Part shown: positions 1 through 8,667 of the stretch, in pieces
How the letters are laid out: each line of letters starts with the position of its first letter
How positions within the stretch are numbered: position 1 is the first letter of the stretch
The notes under the pieces: model-generated
What the model saw: the letters and a program-made list of their open reading frames with translations, nothing else
Databases searched by the model: none
Told to the model about the DNA's origin: nothing
Made by a program: the position numbers and the translations under genes
Assembly: GCF_018618475.1 (NCBI RefSeq)
Contig: NZ_JACSMD010000001.1
Coordinates: forward strand, 1-64,000
Length of the DNA stretch: 64,000 nucleotides
Reading direction: 5' to 3'
Origin: Exiguobacterium sp. s122
GTDB taxonomy: Bacteria > Bacillota > Bacilli > Exiguobacteriales > Exiguobacteriaceae

Positions 1-774
1 TTGTCACAGTCTGGGGAGACGGCCGATAGCCGCGCCGTCCTCGTCGAAGTGAAGAAGCGTGGCTACAAGGCGCTCACGATGACGAACGTTCAAGGCTCGA
101 CGCTCTCACGTGAGGCGAACGAGACGATGCTCCTCCACGCGGGACCGGAGATCGCGGTAGCATCGACGAAGGCGTACACGGCCCAAATCGCTGTCCTCGC
201 GATTCTCGCGTACGACATCGCGCGCGCGAACGGGAAAAAGTTGCCGTTTGACCTCATGCCAGAACTTGCACGTATTGCAACGATCATGGACTCGGTCATG
301 TCGCAAAAAGAAATCTTTGAAGAGCTTGCAGACAAGTTCTTGAAAGAATCACGCAACGCATTCTTCCTCGGTCGTGGCATGGATTCATACGTTGGTCTTG
401 AAGGTGCACTTAAACTGAAAGAGATTTCGTATATCCAAGCAGAAGGCTACCCAGGTGGCGAGCTCAAGCACGGACCAATCGCCTTGATTGAAGACGGGAC
501 ACCAGTCATCACTCTCGTCTCGCAACCGAACACACACCTCAACATCCGTGGAAACATCAAGGAAGTTGTCGCGCGTGGTGCGATTGCGTGCACGATTTCG
601 ATGGAAGGCATGGAACACGAGAGCGATTCATTTGTCTTACCACGTGTTGAACCACTCCTTACACCGCTCGTAACGGTATTACCGCTTCAACTTATCTCGT
701 ACTACGCGGCACTTGCGCGTGACTGTGACGTCGATAAGCCACGTAACTTGGCGAAATCGGTAACGGTTGAATAA
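1..774 (+). CDS. glmS: Glutamine--fructose-6-phosphate aminotransferase, C-terminal part (5' end outside window)
   Basis: GlmS makes glucosamine-6-phosphate from fructose-6-phosphate and glutamine, the first step towards cell-wall amino sugars. The visible 257 residues are the isomerase half: the SIS1 motif SQSGETADS lies at the very start, the second SIS domain covers roughly residues 115-235 ([21 protein letters not shown]), and the protein ends in the family-typical [12 protein letters not shown]. The TTG at base 1 is not the real start; about 340 residues, including the N-terminal glutaminase domain, lie upstream of the window. A strong terminator follows directly. Confidence 0.97.
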   Translation: MSQSGETADSRAVLVEVKKRGYKALTMTNVQGSTLSREANETMLLHAGPEIAVASTKAYTAQIAVLAILAYDIARANGKKLPFDLMPELARIATIMDSVMSQKEIFEELADKFLKESRNAFFLGRGMDSYVGLEGALKLKEISYIQAEGYPGGELKHGPIALIEDGTPVITLVSQPNTHLNIRGNIKEVVARGAIACTISMEGMEHESDSFVLPRVEPLLTPLVTVLPLQLISYYAALARDCDVDKPRNLAKSVTVE

Positions 775-781
775 ATCATTG

Positions 782-813
782 GACCAAGATCTTTCGAGAT
801 CTTGGTCTTTTTT
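782..813 (+). terminator. Intrinsic terminator after glmS
   Basis: An 11-bp perfect stem (GACCAAGATCT / AGATCTTGGTC) with a TTCG loop is followed by six T. It sits just after the glmS stop codon. Confidence 0.95.
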
Positions 814-890
814 GTGGAATCGTTTCAAGAAACGTCTGATTCTGTTACGTGTGGGGTACAGTCTTATAAAGACAACAAAGGAGCGATTGG

Positions 891-1466
891 ATGAAACAAA
901 CGAAATGGATGTTAGTTGGTACGCTGTTGCTCGCGACGTCACTTGCTGCTTGTGGGGAGACGACGGAGGAAGACCAAGCGATCGATGTGACCGAGGAACA
1001 CAACGCCGAACAAGACGAAGCCCACGGTACGATGGATCACTCTGGTTCCGGTGAAGTGCCGGCCGGTCTACAAGAAGCGTCGAACCCGACGTACCCGATT
1101 GATTCGACAGTTATCATGACCGCGGACCATATGCTCGAGATGGAAGGTGCGGAAGCAAAAATTGTCGGCGCCTATGATACGACAGCGTATGCGGTCACGT
1201 ACACCCCGACCGATGGGGGCGAGCCGGTCGAGAATCACAAATGGGTGATTCATGAAGAACTCGATACGACCGAACCCGCGCCGCTCGCGGATGGGACAGA
1301 AGTGACCCTTCAAGCCGATCATATGGACGGCATGGACGGTGCGACCGCGACAATCGAATCGAGTGAAGAGACGACCGTCTATATGGTTAACTTCATGCTC
1401 CAAGATGGGGAAGAAGTGACGAATCATAAATGGGTGACAGAAGACGAGTTAGAAGCGAAAGAATGA
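891..1466 (+). CDS. YdhK-like lipoprotein with two DUF1541 repeats
   Basis: This is a 191-residue exported lipoprotein. The signal peptide ends in a lipobox (LAAC, Cys about residue 21) and is followed by an acidic linker rich in E, D and H. Two copies of a DUF1541-type unit follow (about residues 64-128 and 130-190), each with an ADHM core and ending in NHKWV.(H/T)E.EL. B. subtilis YdhK has the same architecture; its function is unknown, and the His/Met-rich cores suggest metal, perhaps copper, binding (inference). ATG is preceded by AAAGGAG. It appears monocistronic. Confidence 0.85.
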   Translation: MKQTKWMLVGTLLLATSLAACGETTEEDQAIDVTEEHNAEQDEAHGTMDHSGSGEVPAGLQEASNPTYPIDSTVIMTADHMLEMEGAEAKIVGAYDTTAYAVTYTPTDGGEPVENHKWVIHEELDTTEPAPLADGTEVTLQADHMDGMDGATATIESSEETTVYMVNFMLQDGEEVTNHKWVTEDELEAKE

Positions 1467-1489
1467 CCTTCGAAAGAAGGTCTTTTTTT
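1465..1489 (+). terminator. Intrinsic terminator after ydhK-like gene
   Basis: Stem GACCTTC / GAAGGTC with a GAAA loop and a seven-T run. The stem begins inside the stop codon of the lipoprotein gene. Confidence 0.93.
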
Positions 1490-1504
1490 ATGAATTACAA
1501 TATA

Positions 1505-1539
1505 TTTTTATTGATAATCAATAAAAAATACCTTACGAT
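1505..1539 (+). promoter_or_regulatory. Promoter with odd-centred palindrome before the DUF2975/XRE pair
   Basis: An A+T-rich palindrome with 11-base arms (TTTTTATTGAT / ATCAATAAAAA) around one central base covers 1505-1527. It overlaps a sigma-A type promoter: TTGATA at 1511-1516, 17-bp spacer, TACGAT at 1534-1539. The position fits an operator, perhaps for the XRE protein encoded downstream (inference). Confidence 0.6.
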
Positions 1540-1572
1540 AAAGACATCAAACGAAGTGGGGGTGTCGACAAG

Positions 1573-2052
1573 ATGAAACGAGAGACGTGGTTTTTAAAGG
1601 TCGCTGTCATCGTTTTAGCACTTCCAATCCTCGGTGGTTGTGCGCTGGCGTTACCGCACATCTGGCGAGAAGCGACAGAGAGCGGGGGATGGATTCAAAG
1701 CTCGATCCAGCCGATTGTGATTGGAATGTATGTGGCGGCCGTACCGTTTTTCTATGCCTTGTATCAGACGTTCAAACTGCTCGGGTACATTGATCGAAAC
1801 GAGGCGTTTTCACTCGAGGCGGTCCGAGCACTTCGTCATATCAAGTATAGTGCTGTCATGATTACGGTCGTCTATGTGGCGATCTTGCCGTTCTTCTATT
1901 GGTTCGCCGAGCGGGATGACGCGCCCGGTTTCATCCTCATCGGTCTCGCGTTTGTCTTTGCTGCCTTCGTCGTCGCCGTGTTCGCCGAGCTGTTACAGAA
2001 ACTGTTGAAGCGGGCCATCGATATAAAACACGAAAACGAGTTGACGGTGTGA
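1573..2052 (+). CDS. DUF2975-type membrane protein
   Basis: A 159-residue protein with four predicted membrane segments (about residues 10-30, 43-65, 94-115 and 122-143). The pattern of an N-terminal hydrophobic helix, a central FFYALYQTFKLL.YID segment and a C-terminal helix running into a charged tail matches DUF2975 proteins. These are characteristically encoded just upstream of a small YozG-like XRE regulator, as here (9-bp gap). No biochemical role is established; membrane-anchored modulation of the regulator is a reasonable guess. Confidence 0.75.
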   Translation: MKRETWFLKVAVIVLALPILGGCALALPHIWREATESGGWIQSSIQPIVIGMYVAAVPFFYALYQTFKLLGYIDRNEAFSLEAVRALRHIKYSAVMITVVYVAILPFFYWFAERDDAPGFILIGLAFVFAAFVVAVFAELLQKLLKRAIDIKHENELTV

Positions 2053-2061
2053 GGTGAGCAG

Positions 2062-2268
2062 ATGGCGATTATCGTAAATCTAGATGTGATGTTGGCGAAA
2101 CGAAAGATGAGTGTGACCGAGCTGTCTGAACGAGTGGGCATCACGATGGCAAACTTGTCGATTTTAAAGACGGGAAAAGCAAAAGCGATCCGCTTCTCGA
2201 CACTTGAAGCAATTTGTGAGGCGCTCGACTGTCAGCCGGGCGATATTTTAGAATACCGGAAAGACTGA
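2062..2268 (+). CDS. Small XRE/Cro-type helix-turn-helix regulator (YozG-like)
   Basis: A 68-residue protein that is essentially a single HTH domain: AIIVNLDVMLAKRKMSVTEL, then the HTH (TELSERVGITMANLSILKTG, about residues 19-38), ending in CQPGDILEY. This matches the YozG/YhzG-like subfamily. It is co-transcribed with the DUF2975 membrane gene; RBS AGGTGAG precedes the ATG. It may bind the palindrome at 1505-1527 (inference). Confidence 0.85.
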   Translation: MAIIVNLDVMLAKRKMSVTELSERVGITMANLSILKTGKAKAIRFSTLEAICEALDCQPGDILEYRKD

Positions 2269-2294
2269 AGCAGAGGAAACGCTCTGCTTTTTCG
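2268..2294 (+). terminator. Intrinsic terminator after the XRE gene
   Basis: Stem AAGCAGAG / CTCTGCTT with a six-base loop, then TTTTT and another T-rich stretch. It overlaps the stop codon. Confidence 0.85.
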
Positions 2295-2352
2295 TTTCAG
2301 TGAAACACATTGCCTTCGATTTTCGTAAAGAACGATAGAGAGGGGAATGTAG

Positions 2353-3036
2353 ATGATGAATGGTTTGATTGAACGTGCCCATGAGGCGCTGAGTGGAAAA
2401 GTGGGACGTCTGATTCTTTGGTCGTTTTTGTGCGCCATGATCATTGAGCTCGGAATGATGATTGACCCTTGGTACTATGGAATGCCGACGTCTTCGATGT
2501 GGATTTGGTTCAATATCTTCACCGTAATCTATGTCTTCGCCGTCTATCCGTTGCTGATTGGCTATCAATGGGGCATCCTCGCCCTCGTACGGCAACAATC
2601 GTTTCACTTCAAAGATGTGCTGTTACCGTTTCGACGACAGTATGGACGACATGTGGCCGCTGGTCTTTTGATCGCGGTGTTTCAAAGCGGATGGACGCTC
2701 CTTCTCGTCATTCCGGGAATCGTAAAATATTTTTCCTATGCGTTTACGTATTTCGTCTTACGCGACAATCCGCATTTATCCGCGCTTGAAGCCATCACGA
2801 CTTCGCGGCGTCTCATGGACGGCCGCAAATGGGATGCGTTCAAATTAATCTTACCGGTCGTCCCCGTCTTCCTAAGTGGATTGACCCTTTATATGTGGTT
2901 GGATTTACCGGTTTTAGCTTCCTGGTCGTTTTTGATTACGACGGCGCTCATTCGTCCGCTCCTGACGAGCCGTCTTGCCGTATTCTATGAAGAAGCGCGT
3001 CAACAGGACAACATGACGTGGAACCGCTCGGCCTAA
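2353..3036 (+). CDS. DUF975-like integral membrane protein
   Basis: A 227-residue protein with about five hydrophobic segments. Conserved features of DUF975 proteins are visible: a membrane hairpin followed by the central LLVIPGIVKYFSYAFTYFVL motif, then D.P.LSALEAI..SR.LM.G.K. No biochemical function is known for the family. The start is the first of two adjacent ATGs, seven bases after GAGGGG. It appears monocistronic. Confidence 0.75.
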   Translation: MMNGLIERAHEALSGKVGRLILWSFLCAMIIELGMMIDPWYYGMPTSSMWIWFNIFTVIYVFAVYPLLIGYQWGILALVRQQSFHFKDVLLPFRRQYGRHVAAGLLIAVFQSGWTLLLVIPGIVKYFSYAFTYFVLRDNPHLSALEAITTSRRLMDGRKWDAFKLILPVVPVFLSGLTLYMWLDLPVLASWSFLITTALIRPLLTSRLAVFYEEARQQDNMTWNRSA

Positions 3037-3102
3037 AGCATACCCGAGACCGACGAAGCTGTCGCTCGCATGATACAATCTTCGTGAAAGAGGGGGATGT
3101 CG

Positions 3103-4038
3103 ATGAGGATTGGAATAATCGGTGCAGGGCTGAGCGCGATTGTGGCGGCACAGGAACTTGTCCGTCACGGTCATACGGTCGAACTGATTGAAAAAAGTCG
3201 AAGCGTCGGGGGACGCTTGGCCACACGGCGTATCGGGGACGGGAAAGCCGATCACGGAGCCGTCTATTTCACGGTTCGGGGCGAGGCGCTTAATCGAGAA
3301 GTCAACGACTGGCTCGAGCGGGGCTGGGTCCGTGTCTGGTATGCGGACCCGTATCCACGCTACGTCGCCGAGGGCGGGATGAACGCTTTGGCCAAACGAT
3401 TGGCTCAAGGCTTGACCGTCCATTTAAACGAGCGAGCCGAAGCAGTTACGATGATGGACGAGGCGGTCATTGTACGGACGGATGTAACGACACGACCGTA
3501 CGACCGTCTTCTCATCACGTCACCGCTCCCGCAGACGCTTGACTTACTCGAAGCGTTTTCCGTCAATCCGGCACTACGCGGCTTGACCTATGCCCCGACG
3601 TTTGTCGGCTTGTTCGAGTTCGAAAGGGAAACCGTGATCGGTGTGGACGGGATTGTCGATACGGATTTGCCGCCGGGTATATTAAAAATCATCAACAACC
3701 GTCAAAAAGGAATCTCTGCGACGGAACTCGTGAGCGTCTATATGGACGAAGCCTGGAGTGCAGCATGGTATGACCGTGAAGAAGAAGAGACGCTTCAAGA
3801 AATCGAACGCCTGTTGCAGACTGGGACGAAAGCAACTCGGATTCAATCGAGACAGTTAAAGCGATGGCGTTATGCCCAGGCAACCGACGTATGGTACGAG
3901 CCGTTCTATCAACTTGAGCGGCATCCCATCTATTTAGCTGGGGACGTCTTCCTCGAAGCAGACGACGCTTCAGGTCGGACGCGCTTCGAAAGTGCGTACG
4001 TCTCAGGTCTTCGTGTCGCTACCGCCATGAACGATTAA
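3103..4038 (+). CDS. FAD-dependent amine oxidase/renalase-like oxidoreductase
   Basis: A 311-residue flavoprotein. The N-terminal GIIGAGLSAIVAAQEL is the dinucleotide (FAD) binding motif, followed by E-K-S...GGRLATRR and HGAVYFT, the pattern of renalase-like NAD(P)/FAD-dependent oxidoreductases. The C-terminus has the second FAD signature, YLAGDVF...GRTRFESAYVSG. The substrate cannot be predicted. ATG at 3103 is chosen over 3097 because the GGGGG ribosome binding site is only one base from 3097 and seven from 3103. Confidence 0.8.
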   Translation: MRIGIIGAGLSAIVAAQELVRHGHTVELIEKSRSVGGRLATRRIGDGKADHGAVYFTVRGEALNREVNDWLERGWVRVWYADPYPRYVAEGGMNALAKRLAQGLTVHLNERAEAVTMMDEAVIVRTDVTTRPYDRLLITSPLPQTLDLLEAFSVNPALRGLTYAPTFVGLFEFERETVIGVDGIVDTDLPPGILKIINNRQKGISATELVSVYMDEAWSAAWYDREEEETLQEIERLLQTGTKATRIQSRQLKRWRYAQATDVWYEPFYQLERHPIYLAGDVFLEADDASGRTRFESAYVSGLRVATAMND

Positions 4039-4060
4039 ACCTTCTTCGGAAGGTTTTTTT
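4037..4060 (+). terminator. Intrinsic terminator after the FAD oxidoreductase
   Basis: Stem AAACCTTC / GAAGGTTT with a TTCG loop and following T run. Confidence 0.92.
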
Positions 4061-4107
4061 CTTGCCCATGCCGAATAGTCAGTCATACGAAATGGAGAGG
4101 GGAATCG

Positions 4108-4584
4108 ATGATGGGAATGGTTGGCGCATATATGCGACTATCGGCTGAAGAGTTGACAGCCTTGCTTCAAGAACCGGACGACTTCGAAGAATTTTTGGAG
4201 GACGAGGCACGGCAAACCGATATCGATAAGGCGTGGCACGGACTTTACTTTTTATTGACCGGGGAAACGGATTTGGACGAGATTGATCGGCACTCGCTCG
4301 GGAAAGTCGTGTTTGGCGGCGACGTCCTCGACGAGGAGACAGGTATCGCTTATTTGACACCATCGGAAGTGGCGGACTTGTCGAGTCGGCTTCAATACAT
4401 TGAAGTCGAGTCGCTTGAAGCGCGCTACGATGTCACGACGATGAATGCACATCAGCTGTACCCGTTCGAAAACGAGTGGGGTGTAGAAGAAAAACAGTAC
4501 TTGCTTGAACAGTTCGATGAGCTGAAGCGCGTCTTCAAACAAGCGGCAGACGAGAGCGAGGCACTCGTCACATGGATCGGGTAA
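4108..4584 (+). CDS. DUF1877/YfbM family protein
   Basis: A 158-residue soluble acidic protein. The pattern GM.GAYMRLS.EEL..L near the N-terminus, D.DKAWHGL.FLLTG in the middle and HQLYP...W at about residues 112-120 matches YfbM/DUF1877. The function is unknown. Two ATG codons (4108, 4111) compete; 4108 follows GGAGAGGGGAATCG. The 3' end overlaps the next GNAT gene by 13 bases, indicating co-transcription. Confidence 0.78.
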   Translation: MMGMVGAYMRLSAEELTALLQEPDDFEEFLEDEARQTDIDKAWHGLYFLLTGETDLDEIDRHSLGKVVFGGDVLDEETGIAYLTPSEVADLSSRLQYIEVESLEARYDVTTMNAHQLYPFENEWGVEEKQYLLEQFDELKRVFKQAADESEALVTWIG

Positions 4585-5075
4585 GCGTAAAGGCGTTACG
4601 TCTTCAAGATGAGGCGTTGCTGTATGCGTTCGAGTGCGCGAATCGCACACATTTCGAACGCTCGGTCCCGAGCCGTGGCGACGCCTACTATGAGCCGGAA
4701 TCATTCCATCAGGCGTTGCAACAACTATTGAGCGAGCAGGCGGACGGGGACGGATGCTATTATTTGATGTGGTGTGATCACACAATCGTTGGGCGTCTGA
4801 ACGTCCATCACACCGATGCCGACACCGGCGAGGTCGGGTACCGGGTCGGAGCGGAGTATGGCGGACGCGGGTATGCCACGGCGGCCCTGCAACAATTGTT
4901 GACGTTCGAGTTACCTGGCTTCAATCGATTGAGAGCGGAGACGACAAGCGACAATGTGGCGTCTCAGCGCGTATTAGTGCGTGCCGGCTTTAGACGTGAC
5001 GGCGAGGCACGACAGATGGAATGGGCAGGACAACTTCTTACGTTCTATACATATGTCTATCCACTCGACCGATGA
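4572..5075 (+). CDS. GNAT family N-acetyltransferase, RimJ/RimL-like
   Basis: A 167-residue acetyl-CoA-dependent N-acetyltransferase. The acetyl-CoA pyrophosphate-binding loop is EYGGRGYATAAL (about residues 95-106), preceded by a GEVGYRVG strand, and the C-terminal N-V-A-S-Q-R-V-L...GF.RDG is typical of the RimJ/RimL branch. The acceptor is unknown. It overlaps the DUF1877 gene by 13 bases and ends in a terminator. Confidence 0.85.
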   Translation: MDRVSVKALRLQDEALLYAFECANRTHFERSVPSRGDAYYEPESFHQALQQLLSEQADGDGCYYLMWCDHTIVGRLNVHHTDADTGEVGYRVGAEYGGRGYATAALQQLLTFELPGFNRLRAETTSDNVASQRVLVRAGFRRDGEARQMEWAGQLLTFYTYVYPLDR

Positions 5076-5092
5076 TAACATCGGTCGTTTTT
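5066..5092 (+). terminator. Intrinsic terminator after RimJ-like GNAT
   Basis: Nine-bp perfect stem CGACCGATG / CATCGGTCG with an ATAA loop, then five T; it includes the stop codon of the GNAT gene. Confidence 0.92.
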
Positions 5093-5093
5093 A

Positions 5094-5138
5094 TTGACTC
5101 TTATTGGTTTAGGACATAAACTATATTTATCTAGTTTA
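5094..5138 (+). promoter_or_regulatory. Promoter and MarR-type operator before the MarR/MMPL operon
   Basis: TTGACT at 5094-5099 and TAAACT at 5117-5122 are 17 bp apart. The -10 lies in a perfect inverted repeat TAAACTA (5117-5123) / TAGTTTA (5132-5138) with an 8-bp spacer, a layout common for MarR autorepression. The binding partner is inferred from adjacency. Confidence 0.6.
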
Positions 5139-5153
5139 GGGGGTAAACCAACG

Positions 5154-5597
5154 ATGAAAGAATTGATGCGGGAAGCCGTTCAATTATTTGAAGAAGTCAT
5201 GTTTCAAGGTGCTGAACATGTCATCGATGCGATGGAAGGTGACGTCTGGCGCGAATATTCACGCGAGCAGTTGCAATTGTTGAAGTTGCTCGAACAATTT
5301 GGGCCGATTCAAGCCGGACAGCTGGCGCAAAAACAAGGGGTGCATAAAAGCGCAGTCTCGAACCGCTTAAAAAAACTCGTCGACAAAAACCTTGTCGTCA
5401 GCCGACGCGGTCAAGACCAACGCGAGCGTTTGATTGAATTGACCGAGGCCGGACAACGCATCGTCGAAGAGGCGGATGCGGCTGTGTACCGTTACGTCGA
5501 ATCGTTACTCGACGGAAAGATTGACGAGGCAGAAATCGAACAGTTCGTCCGGACGTTCCGGAAAATCAAACAGCTGCTTCGGATTGGGGAGGAATAA
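5154..5597 (+). CDS. MarR family transcriptional regulator (YdgG-like)
   Basis: A 147-residue winged-helix repressor. The recognition region is GPIQAGQLAQ..GVHKSAVSNRLKKLVDKNLV (about residues 46-80), followed by the wing RRGQDQRERLIELT. It lies three bases upstream of an MMPL transporter, the same arrangement as B. subtilis ydgG-ydgH. ATG at 5154 is preferred over 5094 because it follows TAGGGGG and because 5094 falls in the promoter. It probably represses its own operon through the inverted repeat at 5117-5138. Confidence 0.85.
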   Translation: MKELMREAVQLFEEVMFQGAEHVIDAMEGDVWREYSREQLQLLKLLEQFGPIQAGQLAQKQGVHKSAVSNRLKKLVDKNLVVSRRGQDQRERLIELTEAGQRIVEEADAAVYRYVESLLDGKIDEAEIEQFVRTFRKIKQLLRIGEE

Positions 5598-5600
5598 GCA

Positions 5601-8258
5601 TTGCGTAAAATCATTCAATGGCGGTGGGGGATCTTGATCGGTCTCATCGTCTTAACAGCCGGCTTGTTTATTGCGGCACCTAACTTAACAAAGCAGGCCG
5701 AAGAGGCCGGAAGCTTCCAACTCGCTGAAGACATGGACTCGCAACGGGCCCAAGACATCTTGACCGCTGCCGGGAAGAGTGACAAAACGATTTCACTCGT
5801 CTACGAGTTTGACTCGCTTGGGGAGGCCGAACGGGCTGATATTTCCCGGGTCATCCGTGAAATCGAAACGCGCGACGATGTCGTCAAGGACGTCCTCGAC
5901 CCGTTCGAGAATGAAGAGACCGAAGCGCAGCTCGTTTCAGAAGATGCGCGCATCGTGCTCGTCCCAATCACGGTCGAAGGTTCGATGGAGGCCATCAACG
6001 CCTTCGCAGATGATGTACGAACGAACGTCTTAACAGATGACGAGACGGTGTACATCACTGGAGAAGAGATTATCAATAACGATGTAAACTTGAGTGCACA
6101 GGAAGGCTTGAAGAAAACGGAAATCATCACCGTCGTCTTGATTTTCAGCTTGCTCCTCCTCGTCTTCCGGTCGATTGTGACACCGTTCATCCCGCTTATC
6201 GCGGTCGGTTTTACGTATCTTCTCAGCCAATCGTTCGTCGCCTTCTTCGTCGATTGGTTCGGCTTCCCCGTCTCGAACTACACGCAGATTTTCCTCGTGG
6301 CGATTCTATTCGGGATCGGGACAGACTATTGTATTTTGCTTCTCAGTCGATATAAGGAAGAACTCGGCGCCGGTCACACGATCGAAGACGCGATCGTCAA
6401 CACGTATAAGACGGCCGGTCGAACGGTTCTCATTAGCGGGCTCGCCGTGTTCGTCGGTTTCGCCTCGATCGGTTTTGCCGATTTCCCGATCTTTAAATCG
6501 GCCGTCGCGGTCGCCGTCGGGATTGCGGTCTTACTTCTTATTTTGTTCACCGTCGTCCCGTTCTTTATGGCAACGCTCAAACATCGCTTGTTTTGGCCAT
6601 CGAAGAAAGCGGGCGAACATCACGACAGTCGTCTTTGGGCCACCTTTAGTCGGCTATCGGTCAACCGTCCGTTCATCTCGATTCTCGTCGTCGCCGCAAT
6701 TACCGTGCCTGTCTTGTTCACGTACGATGACGCTCGGTCATTCAATACAGTCGATGAGATTGGAGATGACTATGACTCGGTCAAAGGGCTCAATTTAATT
6801 TCAGAAGGGTTCGGGAAAGGCGAGTCACTCCCGGTTCAAGTCATTTTGAAACAAGATGGCGCGCTCTCTGAAGCGGAGATTCCGTATATCGAGAAGTTCT
6901 CGAGTGAACTTGAAAAAATCGATGGGGTGAGCGGCGTCCGTTCGGTGACACGTCCGACCGGTGACGTCATCGATGACTTCTACGTCGATACTCAGCTTGA
7001 ACAAGTAAGTGAAGGGCTGGCGGAAGCGGAGACAGGCCTCGGTGACGTCCAAGATGGCCTCGCGCAAGTACAAACCGGTCTTGACGCCGTTGTCGCTCAG
7101 CTGCCAGCTGGAGCCTCGAACGCGGGGGCGCCACTTGCGGAAGCAGCGGCAGGGCTGGGTCAATTGAACGCCCAGCTTGGTCTCATCGGACAAGGCTTGA
7201 CGGTCACACAAAACATTCCAGCGACGGTAGCCGGTCTCGGCCAAGTCTCCGTCGGACTCGGACAAATCGAGGCTGGGATCAATGAAGCTGCCTCGGCCTT
7301 AACGGCACAAGGTGCGCAAGTTGGAGAACTTGGGGTCGGCCTGTCTCAGCTCGCCACCGGAGTCGGTGAAGCCAACGCTGGCTTGTCCCAAATTGAAGCG
7401 GGATTAGGCGAGGCCGTGTCTTTCTTATCGGCACTTAGTGAGGCGGATAGTTTACGTGACACAGGCGTCTATTTACCGGAAGGGACATTGACGTCCGATA
7501 CGTTCGCACCGGCCATCGACCGTTACGTGTTCGATGATGGGACCGCGACGCAACTCGAAGTCGTACTCGACATGGATCCGTACTCACCAGAAGCAATCGA
7601 TACGGTCGAAACGGTGAAAGCGACCATGGACCGTGTCGTAACGGATACCCCGTTTGAAGCGGCTACGATTGGCTATGCCGGCATTTCAAGCATCAACAGT
7701 GACTTAAACACGACATCGACGAACGACTTCAATCGCACAGTCGTGATCATGCTCGTGACACTCTTTGTCGTCATGGCGATGCTGTTCCGTTCCATGATCA
7801 TGCCGCTTTATATGATAGGGTCTCTGTTATTGACGTACTACACGTCAGCGGCCATCACAGAGCTCATCTTCGTCGAAGGACTTGGCTATGACGGAATCAG
7901 TTGGGCCGTTCCGTTCTTCGGATTCGTCATGTTGATCGCACTTGGCATCGACTATTCGATTTTCCTCCTCGACCGGTTCCGCGAAGAATCGTTGAATGGC
8001 ATGACAGTACGTGACGCACTCGTCCACTCGATGACGAAGATGGGGACAGTCATCATGACCGCCGCCGTCATCCTCGCGGGTACGTTCGGGGCGATGATTC
8101 CGTCGGGCGTGCTCAGTCTCGTTCAAATCGCGACAATCGTCATCACCGGGCTGTTGCTCTACGGATTGATCGTGTTGCCGTTACTCATCCCGGCCATCAC
8201 CGTTTCATTCGGTGACGGGGTGTGGTGGCCATTCAAACAGAAAAAGAAAGACAACTAA
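5601..8258 (+). CDS. MMPL/RND-type membrane exporter (YdgH-like)
   Basis: An 885-residue transporter with two repeats, each an extracytoplasmic loop followed by a bundle of about five helices (about residues 165-330 and 705-870). Each bundle contains the MMPL signature: GIGTDYCILLLSRYKEEL in the first, ALGIDYSIFLLDRFREE in the second; the Asp is the presumed proton relay. The second periplasmic-type loop (about residues 465-615) carries a long Gly-Leu periodic repeat likely to form a helical hairpin. The length equals that of B. subtilis YdgH. The start is TTG after GGGGAGGAATAAGCA. The regulator is the adjacent MarR protein. Confidence 0.9.
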   Translation: MRKIIQWRWGILIGLIVLTAGLFIAAPNLTKQAEEAGSFQLAEDMDSQRAQDILTAAGKSDKTISLVYEFDSLGEAERADISRVIREIETRDDVVKDVLDPFENEETEAQLVSEDARIVLVPITVEGSMEAINAFADDVRTNVLTDDETVYITGEEIINNDVNLSAQEGLKKTEIITVVLIFSLLLLVFRSIVTPFIPLIAVGFTYLLSQSFVAFFVDWFGFPVSNYTQIFLVAILFGIGTDYCILLLSRYKEELGAGHTIEDAIVNTYKTAGRTVLISGLAVFVGFASIGFADFPIFKSAVAVAVGIAVLLLILFTVVPFFMATLKHRLFWPSKKAGEHHDSRLWATFSRLSVNRPFISILVVAAITVPVLFTYDDARSFNTVDEIGDDYDSVKGLNLISEGFGKGESLPVQVILKQDGALSEAEIPYIEKFSSELEKIDGVSGVRSVTRPTGDVIDDFYVDTQLEQVSEGLAEAETGLGDVQDGLAQVQTGLDAVVAQLPAGASNAGAPLAEAAAGLGQLNAQLGLIGQGLTVTQNIPATVAGLGQVSVGLGQIEAGINEAASALTAQGAQVGELGVGLSQLATGVGEANAGLSQIEAGLGEAVSFLSALSEADSLRDTGVYLPEGTLTSDTFAPAIDRYVFDDGTATQLEVVLDMDPYSPEAIDTVETVKATMDRVVTDTPFEAATIGYAGISSINSDLNTTSTNDFNRTVVIMLVTLFVVMAMLFRSMIMPLYMIGSLLLTYYTSAAITELIFVEGLGYDGISWAVPFFGFVMLIALGIDYSIFLLDRFREESLNGMTVRDALVHSMTKMGTVIMTAAVILAGTFGAMIPSGVLSLVQIATIVITGLLLYGLIVLPLLIPAITVSFGDGVWWPFKQKKKDN

Positions 8259-8264
8259 GGCGAG

Positions 8265-8295
8265 CGGACATCTCTATTCGGAGGTGTCCGTTTTT
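8265..8295 (+). terminator. Intrinsic terminator after the MMPL gene
   Basis: Ten-bp stem CGGACATCTC / GAGGTGTCCG (one G-U pair) followed by five T. Confidence 0.92.
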
Positions 8296-8368
8296 GCGTA
8301 TACAGTCAACCCGATTCGGGAACGTGGTATACGATGAAGGAAATTTTGATAACGAGGAGGAACGAGAC

Positions 8369-8653
8369 ATGGCCATCACCATCACCGCAATCTTGAAGGC
8401 ACATCCAGGGAAAGAGGGGGAGCTAAGGCAAGCGCTCGATGCGGTCATTCCGCCGTCGAGACAAGAGGAGGGGTGCCTCACGTACGTGCTTCACGAATCA
8501 ATCGACGAGCCGGGGACGTTTGTGTTTTATGAGAAGTATGAAGACGAGGCGGCGCTCGACCATCACATTAACTCCCCCCACTATCAAGCCTATCGAACAG
8601 CGGCTGAGACGTTGCTTGCGGTCCGAGACGTGTATCGCCTGCGTGAGGTCTGA
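8369..8653 (+). CDS. ABM-domain quinol monooxygenase-like protein
   Basis: A 94-residue dimeric alpha/beta-barrel (antibiotic biosynthesis monooxygenase, YgiN-like) protein. Typical features are TITAILKAHPGKEGELRQAL, EEGCLTYVLHES.D.PGTFVFYE.Y and HHINSPHYQAYR. YgiN-like proteins act on quinols or simply bind aromatic ligands; the substrate is unknown. The ATG follows GAGGAGGAACGAGAC, which decides the start over an in-frame codon inside the preceding gene. A VOC gene follows 14 bases later. Confidence 0.85.
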   Translation: MAITITAILKAHPGKEGELRQALDAVIPPSRQEEGCLTYVLHESIDEPGTFVFYEKYEDEAALDHHINSPHYQAYRTAAETLLAVRDVYRLREV

Positions 8654-8667
8654 AAGGAGAATAAATC

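Noticed and set aside
1511-1521. Fur box at TTGATAATCAA
   Set aside because: Only a short core matches; the full 7-1-7 Fur pattern is not present and the neighbouring genes are not iron genes.
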